The position numbers and the translations under genes are program-made. A DNA stretch of 40,050 nt from JAAYCI01 sp964367945 (GTDB lineage: Bacteria; Bacillota; Clostridia; Oscillospirales; Ruminococcaceae). This document shows, piece after piece, positions 32,552-40,050 of this stretch (within the stretch, counting starts at the first letter, position 1; each line of letters begins with the position of its first letter). A model generated the notes under the pieces. It was not told the origin of the DNA and searched no databases. It was given only the letters and a program-made list of their open reading frames with translations. The stretch is taken from assembly GCA_964367945.1 (NCBI GenBank), contig CAYIZZ010000006.1:1-40050 (forward strand). The letters run 5' to 3'.

Positions 32552-35500
32552 ATGGTGAAAAAAGGTTTCACGTTAATGGAAATGATAATCGTGGTTTCAA
32601 TAATCGCGATAATATCGGCGATGGCGGTACCATCGCTGCTTAGTTATTTTGATCAGGCGAACCAAATGAATAGAACAGAAGCTGCCAAAACAATATATTT
32701 GGCGGCTCAAAATCAGTTGACACAAATGCGTGCGCTGGGCAACCTTAAAGGTGCATATGGCGGTGAAATATCCGGCAAGTACTTTGAGACGGATGCTGTA
32801 TCCGGTGAATATACTGATGATTTGGATACTGCGCTTGAAACAACAAACAACGTGTATACTCAGCTGGCTACAAACTACCCTGCTACCGATCTTGTGAACG
32901 GCCAAGAGAACCATGTGCGCTATATTGCAAAAACAGCCGACGCAGATGAAACCGACCCACTGTATATGTTTTTACAGCCGGTAATAAACGACCCAAATAT
33001 ATTAAATGGAACTATTTTAATAGAGTATAACATCGTCACAGGCAAGATTTTGTCGGTGTTTTTCAGCGATGTTGATAATGTTAATGAATTTAGCTATACA
33101 CTGAACGATGACTCAGATGCTGATATTCAAGGTCCTCGTGGCGAAGCGTATGACGACACTGCAGTGGATCGTAGGCAAGGCTATTATGGCGTGGGCTATA
33201 CCGGCGAGGCACCTCCGGAAGAGGTGGTTCCACCCATAGCTATAAATATTTATGACGGATACGACGATGGATATCCCGACACCGGAGTGGCCCCTGAGCT
33301 GAGCAAATACAACAAACCGCTTGACTCGGCAAACAGTCGCAATACCGGCGGAACACTTGAAAATGTACTTTATGCCGAGATTTTCATTGAGAAAACAGCG
33401 TTGAGCATGACCCCGTCACCTACGTTTGATCTATCAATTTCCGCATTGCCGGATGTAGTGATAGATGATATTGTGTTGTCTGATTTTACAGATACTACTG
33501 AGACGCTTGAAGATGCAATCCAGGCGTTTGATAACGGTACTCGTCCGGGGCTGATTTATCGCAACGACTTGATAACAGGCGATCCTGATTTCGCAAGGTT
33601 CATCTGGGTGCTTGACTATGTTGGTGGCGATATGTCCAGCGAGTGGGAAAGCGAAAAAGACGTAAAATATAAATATTCCATCACAAGCATGACCGATGTC
33701 AGCGGCAACACAGCAGATTTTTCAACAACCACAGGGATAACTGCGAGCATAGTTGACAGCAGTAGTATTTCATCACTGCCGACAGTGTCTAACACGAAGC
33801 ATCCGCTGTTTGCAGACAATACAAATCCTTTGGCACCGGACGCCAACGCATCAAATATTGCCACAGCAAGGCACATAAACAATATCCGTTACACCACAAG
33901 CAAAGATGATGTGGATCATGTGTATACACAAATCACAAATATTGACTTTGCAGCAGATGACGGAGTGATTCAGCTTGGCGGAGAGTTCGCCGAGGATCAT
34001 GACAATGCAGATCCTGCGCTGCGCGACGATAACTGGAACCTAAAACTGTCGCCGCTTCCGACACTTTACGGAACGTACACAGGTGAGTATTCGGTGCCCA
34101 CCAGCACAGACAAAGGCATGTACACCATTCAGAACATGAATATATTCAATGTCAACTATGACACAGTGGTGGATCCTGATCTTGTCGATACCGACCCACT
34201 ATATGCACTACAAAACGAAGTTCTTAACCGGTCTGTGGGCTTGTTTGAGATGATTGCAGCAGAGGGCGAAATTTCACACTTGACGTTTATCGACCCATAT
34301 CTTGAAGTAAAGAACACGCACGCTCCTTATGGTTACGGATGGCAAACAGGCGCTCCGGGCACCGGCGCAGACGACGGTAAATATGCAGGTGTTGTGGCAG
34401 GCTACAGCAGTGGCTCGATACATCATATCACTGTGATGTCAAACAGTGAAGCAGAGATTATACATGACCGTGATGACGGCTACAACGATGATGGCACCTA
34501 CAGCGTTAGTGATAGAGACACTACAAATATCACCAATGACTATGTGGGCGGTATTGTGGGTATGATAGGCGTGGCCGACCCGGACGATGATGCACAAGTG
34601 GCCGCAATAGAAGATGCTATACATCATGTTTTATTTATGGCGATTGCACCGTCTGAAGAGATGGGCAGCAGTTATTCTACCAACCTTGTGCGTTACGACT
34701 ATCCTATAGTGGGCACATACCTAACAGAGTCGTATGTGAATTCAAACCCTGATAACGTACTGAGCACAGCTATTGATGACGACAGCTGTTACTATTTGGT
34801 GGGCGAGTTGCTTCGTCCGTATACCGACACAGATGCAGACGGTGACCCACTTGATCCAGTACCTGATCATCAAAACTTGAACATTGACAGGGTGACAGAT
34901 GGTTTCGGCAAGCAGATAAGCACTAATGAGATATATGCTGATATGCAGGATGACACCAGCGACTTTTATAAGAATTTCATGATGAGCTTGGACGGCACAG
35001 AGCTTGAATATGCGTTTGTGAGCGGTGTTGCCGATGCTTTGGATGTAGACACTATCAGTAGCGAGCAGTATCCATATCCGTATTTTGGTACTGTGCTTAC
35101 TAATAATGAAAAGGTAGACTTGACCACACCGGACAAAGACATGAACTTCACATGGCCGATAGCCGAACTGGAAGCATTTAAGGCTGAGTTTGTGTATTAT
35201 GAAGTTTATGGTAATTTGACGAGTTCGGCCAACACATTCGTAGGCTATTATCAAGAAGACGAGTCCGGCAATGTGTTGAAAGATACGCTGATTAACACAG
35301 ACGTAGAGACAGAGTATCGTATATTAAATGACGGTTACGCAGTAAGAGTAAACCGTTCGCGTTCGATGCTGGAAGATGCCGACTTGGTACTTAAGATAAA
35401 CGGTCTTGATGTTACCGAAGCACCGGTAAACTCAAGCATCGGAAACTGGCTTAACAGATATAGCGAAAACTGGCGTTATGACGAGATTAATGACATGCTG

Positions 35501-38152
35501 CGCTTGGATCCCGACGACACAAGCATTCAGTCGGTGATGGCGTTTAATAACTCTACATTCCATAGCGCAGTGGCCGCTGCTATGTATAACGAAGACACCG
35601 ATGTTATGCATGTTTCGCTAACAAACGACCGAGAAAATACTACAAACGAAGCATACATTAACCCGCTTTATGCAAAAGCTATTTACCAGAGCGACGCCAC
35701 AGATGTCAGCGCTATGACCTACAGCGTGCGCTCACCAAGGCATCTTAATAATATAGGCCGCTCTACAAGCATGGAATCTGTAAACTCAAACTTCATACAA
35801 GAAATTGATATCAATTTGGATAACTACGGCGCAGTAGTTAGCAATAATAGTGACGACTGGTCGTACAGTATTGGCAATTTGGCTACAATTTACATGAACT
35901 TGAAGTGGGGCACTTACGGAGGCTGGTCAAACTTATATTCAAACACGAATGCACGTTCTGTTTCGGCAACAGTTGTGCCGCTTGCAGGTACGTATGATGG
36001 CGGTGGAAAGACCATCAAAAATCTTGTGCGCGGAGCTACTGACGGCAACGTTGCCTTGTTTGAGGCCATTGCGCCTACAGGTGTTGTACAAAACTTGACA
36101 ATTGATAACTTTAATATAACACCGCAAGGTTTGACCGTGGGTGCAACAGTTGCGACTTTGAATGAAGGTACTATTCAAAACGTATCGGTGACAAACTCAA
36201 CGGTAACGGGAACATTTAATACTTGGCTGAATGACAGCGGCGGTACGAGCTATAACAGACCCTCAACCGTGGGTGGTGTGGTGGCTGAAAATGGCGCTAC
36301 AGGTATAGTAGATAATGTCACCATAACAAACTCGCAAATACTGCGTGATGAAGTTGGATCGGCTGTTCAATATGGCATACGTTCTTATGGCGCCGGCGGC
36401 ATCATCGGTGAGAACAGCGGAACACTGACTAATTCCGGCGCGGTGAACACCACCGTTACAGTATACGACAACTTTGCTGGTGGCTTGGTGGGCATCGTTA
36501 CCGGCGAGGGCACTAGCCTAATTGAAAACAACTACTTTATCCATAGCGGCGAGGACGCTTCGGGCAATCCCGTGGTGCCTGTTGGCTATGACTCTTCCGC
36601 AAGCTTGACAAGCGCCAACCCGAGATACTCCATAGGCGGTATTGTGGGCGGTATTGTTAATAATGAAACGATTGCCACAGGAAGCTATGTTACAGATACA
36701 GGCACGGTGAACGATAACTTGTATATGGCGATAGCACCTACAAGCCCTGCCGTTACAGACACAATTTACCCGATAGTAGGCGCTTTGGGCATTGATGGGT
36801 TTACACTTTCGGATAACGTGTTCCTTTCAGGTACATATTATTCTAACGACAATGCAACATGGAGACAGTATCAATACAACACCTCGAATGTGCATGGTGT
36901 TGACAAAGGTGTGGACGCAATAAGAGGCGCAGAAAGTGCCGATATAGATCTTACACCATATGCATCGTTATCCTTGCCTTATGCAAGGACACGTCCTGCA
37001 CAACCGGATGAATTTGATGGTGGCACAGGAACAGTGGTGAATGTAGATAACTTTACTGCAAACTTCTTCTTTGACGAAAAACCTTCGAACTTTGTTGAGC
37101 CGGGCGCTACCATTCCTTTAAAGCTGGAAATAGAAAACACTTCGACGAATGACATTACACTCGGCGATTTTAGTACCTTAAGAATCAGGCTGGGTAGCTA
37201 TATGGACTATATCAACTATAATGGATTTTATTTAGGAAGTGGAATAACTGTTTCGACAGACACTCCGGGCTTTACACCTGTTGATGCAAGCTTTTTGTTC
37301 GATTCTACAGGTAAAATGATAACTTTCGATACATCTACAGCTACTATGGCAGACATAGCAATTCCTGCCGGTGGAAAAGTGATATTTACGTTTGATTTGT
37401 TGGCAAAAACAGAGTTTACGGCGCGTGGTGAGACTAATCCTACTGAGTATTACCATGTGGCTATGGAAGCAGATATAACGGTGGATACAGGCTCAGGAGA
37501 CGCAAGCTCAGTATTGAGAAGTGATAAGCTGTATATTCAGCCGGAAACCTTAATTACAAAAACGTATAATAACGGAAATACTATTGTACCGTCTACAAAT
37601 GGAACAGACATAACTTTCCCGGTAGAGATCAACATGACTACCTCGAATATGTCAGGATATTTCCAAAAAGGTGTGATGACTGATGTCATACCTAGCGGTA
37701 TAGTGCTGGATGAAGCTAGTTTAGGTATAGAAATTGACGGTGTGCCAGTAACATCGCCGACAAACGGTACACACTATACCTATGCCGGAAATGAGCTAAA
37801 AATACTGAATCTTAATCTGACATCATCGGTGAAGGTGACGTATGATGTAACTTATGCCGGAAGCGACGCAAGCTTTGCAATGAGCACCAGCTACGACGTT
37901 GATGTTTACAAAGCTGCAACAAACGTAAAATACGTAGATAATTTGTTCAAATATGAAAGTACGTTGATACTTGGATCGCCTACGCCGTCTCCGGCACCTC
38001 CAGCACCCGCACCGTCTCCGTTTAGCTTACCGGCAGATACATTATCAAGCTCCGATGCAGATGGCTCCGGTACAGGTGACGGCTCCGGTACAGGCGATGG
38101 CTCCGGTACAGGCGATGGCTCCGGTACAGGTGATGGCTCCGGTACAGAATAA
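32552..38152 (+). CDS. Giant modular type IV pilin-like adhesin
   Basis: A 1866-residue protein that starts as a prepilin: MVKKG then FTLMEMIIVVSIIAIISAMA, with cleavage after G5 and glutamate at mature position 5. Two large repeats with GLUG/beta-helix character follow, opening with ARHINNI near residue 436 and PRHLNNI near residue 1060. Each has a GxYxGxx..TIxNxx..GLFExIAxxGxIxxLT pattern; the second includes YDGGGKTIKNL and several GGIIGENSG-like turns. From about 1496 comes a beta-rich domain resembling surface-adhesin repeats, then a proline-rich stretch (near 1810) and five DGSGTG repeats at the end. There is no C-terminal helix or LPxTG signal, so surface display should depend on incorporation into the pilus. 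Start may be ATG 32552 or GTG 32555; GAGG at 32544-32547 fits the latter better. Confidence 0.9.
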   Translation: MVKKGFTLMEMIIVVSIIAIISAMAVPSLLSYFDQANQMNRTEAAKTIYLAAQNQLTQMRALGNLKGAYGGEISGKYFETDAVSGEYTDDLDTALETTNNVYTQLATNYPATDLVNGQENHVRYIAKTADADETDPLYMFLQPVINDPNILNGTILIEYNIVTGKILSVFFSDVDNVNEFSYTLNDDSDADIQGPRGEAYDDTAVDRRQGYYGVGYTGEAPPEEVVPPIAINIYDGYDDGYPDTGVAPELSKYNKPLDSANSRNTGGTLENVLYAEIFIEKTALSMTPSPTFDLSISALPDVVIDDIVLSDFTDTTETLEDAIQAFDNGTRPGLIYRNDLITGDPDFARFIWVLDYVGGDMSSEWESEKDVKYKYSITSMTDVSGNTADFSTTTGITASIVDSSSISSLPTVSNTKHPLFADNTNPLAPDANASNIATARHINNIRYTTSKDDVDHVYTQITNIDFAADDGVIQLGGEFAEDHDNADPALRDDNWNLKLSPLPTLYGTYTGEYSVPTSTDKGMYTIQNMNIFNVNYDTVVDPDLVDTDPLYALQNEVLNRSVGLFEMIAAEGEISHLTFIDPYLEVKNTHAPYGYGWQTGAPGTGADDGKYAGVVAGYSSGSIHHITVMSNSEAEIIHDRDDGYNDDGTYSVSDRDTTNITNDYVGGIVGMIGVADPDDDAQVAAIEDAIHHVLFMAIAPSEEMGSSYSTNLVRYDYPIVGTYLTESYVNSNPDNVLSTAIDDDSCYYLVGELLRPYTDTDADGDPLDPVPDHQNLNIDRVTDGFGKQISTNEIYADMQDDTSDFYKNFMMSLDGTELEYAFVSGVADALDVDTISSEQYPYPYFGTVLTNNEKVDLTTPDKDMNFTWPIAELEAFKAEFVYYEVYGNLTSSANTFVGYYQEDESGNVLKDTLINTDVETEYRILNDGYAVRVNRSRSMLEDADLVLKINGLDVTEAPVNSSIGNWLNRYSENWRYDEINDMLRLDPDDTSIQSVMAFNNSTFHSAVAAAMYNEDTDVMHVSLTNDRENTTNEAYINPLYAKAIYQSDATDVSAMTYSVRSPRHLNNIGRSTSMESVNSNFIQEIDINLDNYGAVVSNNSDDWSYSIGNLATIYMNLKWGTYGGWSNLYSNTNARSVSATVVPLAGTYDGGGKTIKNLVRGATDGNVALFEAIAPTGVVQNLTIDNFNITPQGLTVGATVATLNEGTIQNVSVTNSTVTGTFNTWLNDSGGTSYNRPSTVGGVVAENGATGIVDNVTITNSQILRDEVGSAVQYGIRSYGAGGIIGENSGTLTNSGAVNTTVTVYDNFAGGLVGIVTGEGTSLIENNYFIHSGEDASGNPVVPVGYDSSASLTSANPRYSIGGIVGGIVNNETIATGSYVTDTGTVNDNLYMAIAPTSPAVTDTIYPIVGALGIDGFTLSDNVFLSGTYYSNDNATWRQYQYNTSNVHGVDKGVDAIRGAESADIDLTPYASLSLPYARTRPAQPDEFDGGTGTVVNVDNFTANFFFDEKPSNFVEPGATIPLKLEIENTSTNDITLGDFSTLRIRLGSYMDYINYNGFYLGSGITVSTDTPGFTPVDASFLFDSTGKMITFDTSTATMADIAIPAGGKVIFTFDLLAKTEFTARGETNPTEYYHVAMEADITVDTGSGDASSVLRSDKLYIQPETLITKTYNNGNTIVPSTNGTDITFPVEINMTTSNMSGYFQKGVMTDVIPSGIVLDEASLGIEIDGVPVTSPTNGTHYTYAGNELKILNLNLTSSVKVTYDVTYAGSDASFAMSTSYDVDVYKAATNVKYVDNLFKYESTLILGSPTPSPAPPAPAPSPFSLPADTLSSSDADGSGTGDGSGTGDGSGTGDGSGTGDGSGTE
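38060..38149 (+). repeat. Five tandem 18-bp repeats encoding DGSGTG
   Basis: Five units of GATGGCTCCGGTACAGGT with a few synonymous third-base changes, in frame at the very end of the giant pilin gene; the last unit ends in GAA before TAA. Near-identity makes copy-number change by slippage likely, without frame loss. Confidence 0.92.
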
Positions 38153-38207
38153 GGGTATATACAGATGAGTGTATATTTCGGTAATATTATGAAAAAGAGG
38201 CATGCGA

Positions 38208-38819
38208 GTGAATAAGCTTAAAAAAATACTTAAAGATAAAAAGGGCGCATCATTGATGATGGTGTTGGCTTGCATGGTGTTTTTGGTGACACTGGCGGCG
38301 TCAACGTTAATATCCGCTCTTGGTGCTGCCTCGGTTACAGGAACTCAAAAAGATAAAGCAAGAATAGATCTTTTGGCAGAGTCGTTGCAGATATCGTTGC
38401 AGGGGATGCTGAATGAAGATACTGTGGGTGCAGACAATTTGCAAACGGCTATTGTGCGCTCGGTGTATAATTATTCGCAGGATCCTACCGTTTTGGAAAA
38501 CGGACTTTTTGATACAATGACAGTGTCGATTGACGAAGAAGTGATAGACCCCCTTACAAGTGCAAGTACCACAGAAACACATAGCTTTGAGTGCAAGCTG
38601 GATCAGACACAAATGCTGGTGACAGGAACAGATGTGAGTGGTGTTATATGGATAGAAGTGAAGATCGATCTTGATCCATTGGACACAAGTGTTACAGGTG
38701 AGGCCGTGTATAAGATTGGATACAGGCTGAATAGTGCGGCCGTGTATGATCCAACAGCGGATGCAATTACTACATATGGAAAGTGGGCTTTAGTGGCTTA
38801 TGAAAAAGTTGAAAGCTAG
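38208..38819 (+). CDS. Minor pilin, PilX/GspK-like
   Basis: A 203-residue protein with a prepilin-like start, MNKLKKILKDKKG then ASLMMVLACMVFLVTLAAST. The mature N-terminus lacks glutamate 5, as is usual for GspK and PilX-type tip pseudopilins. The rest is a small head with one cysteine. In-frame ATG 38202 is only one base from AAAGAGG, while GTG 38208 is seven bases away, so GTG is chosen. It overlaps the next gene by 20 bases. It probably initiates the pilus tip together with the next two proteins. Confidence 0.85.
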   Translation: MNKLKKILKDKKGASLMMVLACMVFLVTLAASTLISALGAASVTGTQKDKARIDLLAESLQISLQGMLNEDTVGADNLQTAIVRSVYNYSQDPTVLENGLFDTMTVSIDEEVIDPLTSASTTETHSFECKLDQTQMLVTGTDVSGVIWIEVKIDLDPLDTSVTGEAVYKIGYRLNSAAVYDPTADAITTYGKWALVAYEKVES

Positions 38820-39171
38820 GCTGGCGAATACGCTGCGTAATCGCAGAGGCGAGATGTTGATTGAAACTATTATCTCAATCATGCTTTTTGTGGTTTTGAT
38901 GGTCACAGTCACCACTATTATCACATCTGCGACAAGAGGTCTTCGCTCGACACAGCGTGAAGCAGAGAATGTTCAAGATACTGTGAATGACATGGTGATT
39001 AGGTCTGCTTCATTGACACCTCAAGTGACGGATATCACCGTTACTCTTGAGAATAGTGCGCTGACAGGCTCGGGCACAACCCCCGTGACTGTGACACAAG
39101 AAGCACAGCTTACATCAGATGAAGGTATGCTTTATTTTTACATAGAGCCTTCGACACCAGCGGGTCCTTGA
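38800..39171 (+). CDS. Minor pilin, PilV/GspI-like
   Basis: A 123-residue prepilin-like protein with leader ending RNRRG before EMLIETIISIMLFVVLMV, glutamate at mature position 5, one hydrophobic helix and a short head rich in Thr and Val. It starts within the end of the preceding gene (20-base overlap) with only a weak ribosome binding site, suggesting coupled translation. PilV-like is assigned from the MLIE type N-terminus, small size and position. Confidence 0.83.
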   Translation: MKKLKARLANTLRNRRGEMLIETIISIMLFVVLMVTVTTIITSATRGLRSTQREAENVQDTVNDMVIRSASLTPQVTDITVTLENSALTGSGTTPVTVTQEAQLTSDEGMLYFYIEPSTPAGP

Positions 39172-39217
39172 TATCAGGCATAACAGAACACAAAATATCT
39201 GTACAGTAGGAACAAAT

Positions 39218-39742
39218 ATGAAACTATTTAAACGTCTCAGATCAAAAAAAGGATTTACACTTATTGAAATGGTTATCACCATTACGGTGATGGTTATTAT
39301 CTTAGGGTTTATTACTAATATCTTTGTGCAGACTATGCGCATTGAGGCAGAAGTGGTAGATATAGGCCAGATGGAAGTTGTGGCAACAGAGTCGATGTCG
39401 GAAATTATTGAAGATTTGCGGATGGCAAAAGCTGTGGATACAAGTGATCCCGATGTGTTGTCGATTACTACAGACAGTTATGTTGCGAAATACAGTATTG
39501 ATGCGACAGAAAAAATCCTCATGCGTGAATATGAAAATGCTGATGTGCCGGGCGCAAAGCCTGTGCTTGATGAAAGATTTTACATGGAGTATAGCATGGC
39601 GCTGACATGGACACCGGACGGAGATCCAGCACTGGGCGACTATACAGTGACGCTAGAAGTGGTGATTTCAGAGAAAGATGATACTGAAATTTACAGGGAA
39701 GAATATGTAGTTCGGCCAAGCTATATGAACGCAAACACGTAA
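39218..39742 (+). CDS. Minor pilin, PilW/GspJ-like
   Basis: A 174-residue prepilin-like protein with leader MKLFKRLRSKKG, mature start FTLIEMVITITVMVIILGFI and glutamate at position 5. The segment ESMSEIIEDLRMAKAV after the helix is typical of PilW/GspJ-type minor pilins. TAGGAA lies seven bases before ATG. It is the last gene of the pilus locus and is followed directly by a strong terminator. With the two preceding genes it forms a usual K-V-W type minor pilin set. Confidence 0.87.
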   Translation: MKLFKRLRSKKGFTLIEMVITITVMVIILGFITNIFVQTMRIEAEVVDIGQMEVVATESMSEIIEDLRMAKAVDTSDPDVLSITTDSYVAKYSIDATEKILMREYENADVPGAKPVLDERFYMEYSMALTWTPDGDPALGDYTVTLEVVISEKDDTEIYREEYVVRPSYMNANT

Positions 39743-39762
39743 TGTAAAATATAGGCGATATT

Positions 39763-39793
39763 AAAAGCCACCCATTTGAGGGTGGCTTTTTTT
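39763..39793 (+). terminator. Terminator of the type IV pilus operon
   Basis: AAAAGCCACCC (39763-39773) pairs with GGGTGGCTTTT (39780-39790), 6-nt loop, and the T-run continues to 39793. Confidence 0.93.
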
Positions 39794-39815
39794 GCCCCCG
39801 CACCCTGCCAAGAGC

Positions 39816-39856
39816 CGCCTTTCGATTCCCATACTTTGTAGCAAAGTGAAAAGGCG
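39816..39856. other. Hairpin downstream of the pilus operon
   Basis: CGCCTTTC (39816-39823) pairs with GAAAAGGCG (39848-39856) with one bulged A, and ACTTTG-TAG-CAAAGT (39833-39847) forms the inner hairpin. No ORF is seen here. It may belong to the repeat region that follows. Confidence 0.4.
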
Positions 39857-39873
39857 CCATAAGGCTATACAAA

Positions 39874-40050
39874 CATAAAAAAAGACACCGAGCTTTACTC
39901 GGTGCCGATTGGGTGCAGCCTCAGGCTGCTGGTGAGAGTGCTGTTATAGGAATCACTTAAAAATGGACATAAGCATAAAAAAGACACCGAGCTTCACTCG
40001 GTGCCGATTGGGTGCAGCCTCAGGCTGCTGGGGGGAGTGTTGTTATAGGA
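39874..40050 (-). repeat. Tandem repeat of a roughly 100-bp unit with terminator-like hairpins
   Basis: Two near-identical copies of a 77-78-bp unit (39874-39951 and 39974-40050), start to start 100 bp. Each holds CACCGAG-loop-CTCGGTG, followed on the minus strand by six or seven T, and a second hairpin GCAGCC-TCA-GGCTGC. Changes fall mostly in loops and flanks. The second copy runs to the window edge, so the array may continue. On the minus strand each unit looks like a small transcript end. Confidence 0.75.

Noticed and set aside
34742..35254. A 170-codon minus-strand frame within the giant pilin gene
   Set aside because: It is a shadow of a continuous 5.6-kb coding frame, without initiation signal or known domain.
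39874..39910. Similarity of the CACCGAG/CTCGGTG hairpin to the 3' end of Cas9 tracrRNA
   Set aside because: No cas genes, CRISPR repeats or anti-repeat are present; the likeness is limited to a short GC stem with a T-run typical of terminators.
39895..39996. A 33-codon minus-strand open frame between the two terminal repeat copies, ending in LRLHPIGTE
   Set aside because: It has no start codon with a ribosome binding site and runs through a terminator hairpin; the shared ending simply reflects the DNA repeat.

Overview
The window reads as chromosomal DNA of an anaerobic, moderately low-GC Bacillota, most likely a member of the Clostridia. Supporting signs are strong AGGAGG-type ribosome binding sites, frequent TTG and GTG starts, a pyrophosphate-type phosphofructokinase, a Clostridial membrane-anchored zinc-ribbon family, and a type IV pilus operon with a PilM-PilN fusion like the PilMN protein of Clostridioides difficile. 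No rRNA, tRNA, transposase, phage gene or CRISPR array was seen. All names come from reading motifs by eye; no database search was possible.

Layout. 1-2.8 kb (minus): a small zinc-ribbon protein, PPi-dependent phosphofructokinase and an AEC-family transporter. 2.9-5.7 kb (plus): a polytopic GT-C-like membrane protein and a serine-acetyltransferase-like hexapeptide enzyme. 5.7-10.1 kb (plus): a potABCD polyamine transporter behind a long structured leader; its binding protein appears anchored by a C-terminal helix. 10.2-13.8 kb (minus): RidA, an unlisted 35-residue membrane microprotein, and an AlgJ/AlgI-like SGNH plus MBOAT pair for O-acylation of a surface polymer. 14.0-17.4 kb (plus): a second polytopic GT-C-like protein and peptidase T. 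17.5-19.4 kb (minus): a protein equal to the N-terminal half of PTS enzyme I, and a NudC-type Nudix hydrolase. 19.7-20.4 kb (plus): a membrane-anchored zinc-ribbon protein, followed by nested inverted repeats. 20.7-22.7 kb (minus): a PAS-PAS-GGDEF-GAF diguanylate cyclase.

23.0-39.8 kb (plus) is one large type IV pilus locus: pilC, pilMN, pilO, pilB, pilT, three pilin genes, pilD, a 1866-residue pilin-like adhesin, and three minor pilins (GspK/PilX-like, PilV-like, PilW-like), closed by a strong terminator. PilB begins with an MshEN-type c-di-GMP-binding motif, and the divergent neighbour is an intact diguanylate cyclase, so local c-di-GMP control of pilus extension is a reasonable hypothesis. 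The pilin genes are bracketed by RNA hairpins, one before and three after, which may set pilin mRNA abundance apart from the rest of the operon. The window ends in two copies of a roughly 100-bp tandem repeat with terminator-like hairpins.

The points most worth a second look are the giant modular pilin, the unexplained leader of the pot operon, the hairpin-bracketed pilin cassette, the palindromes at the pilus promoter, the inverted repeats near 20.4-20.6 kb, and the enzyme-I N-terminal-domain protein.
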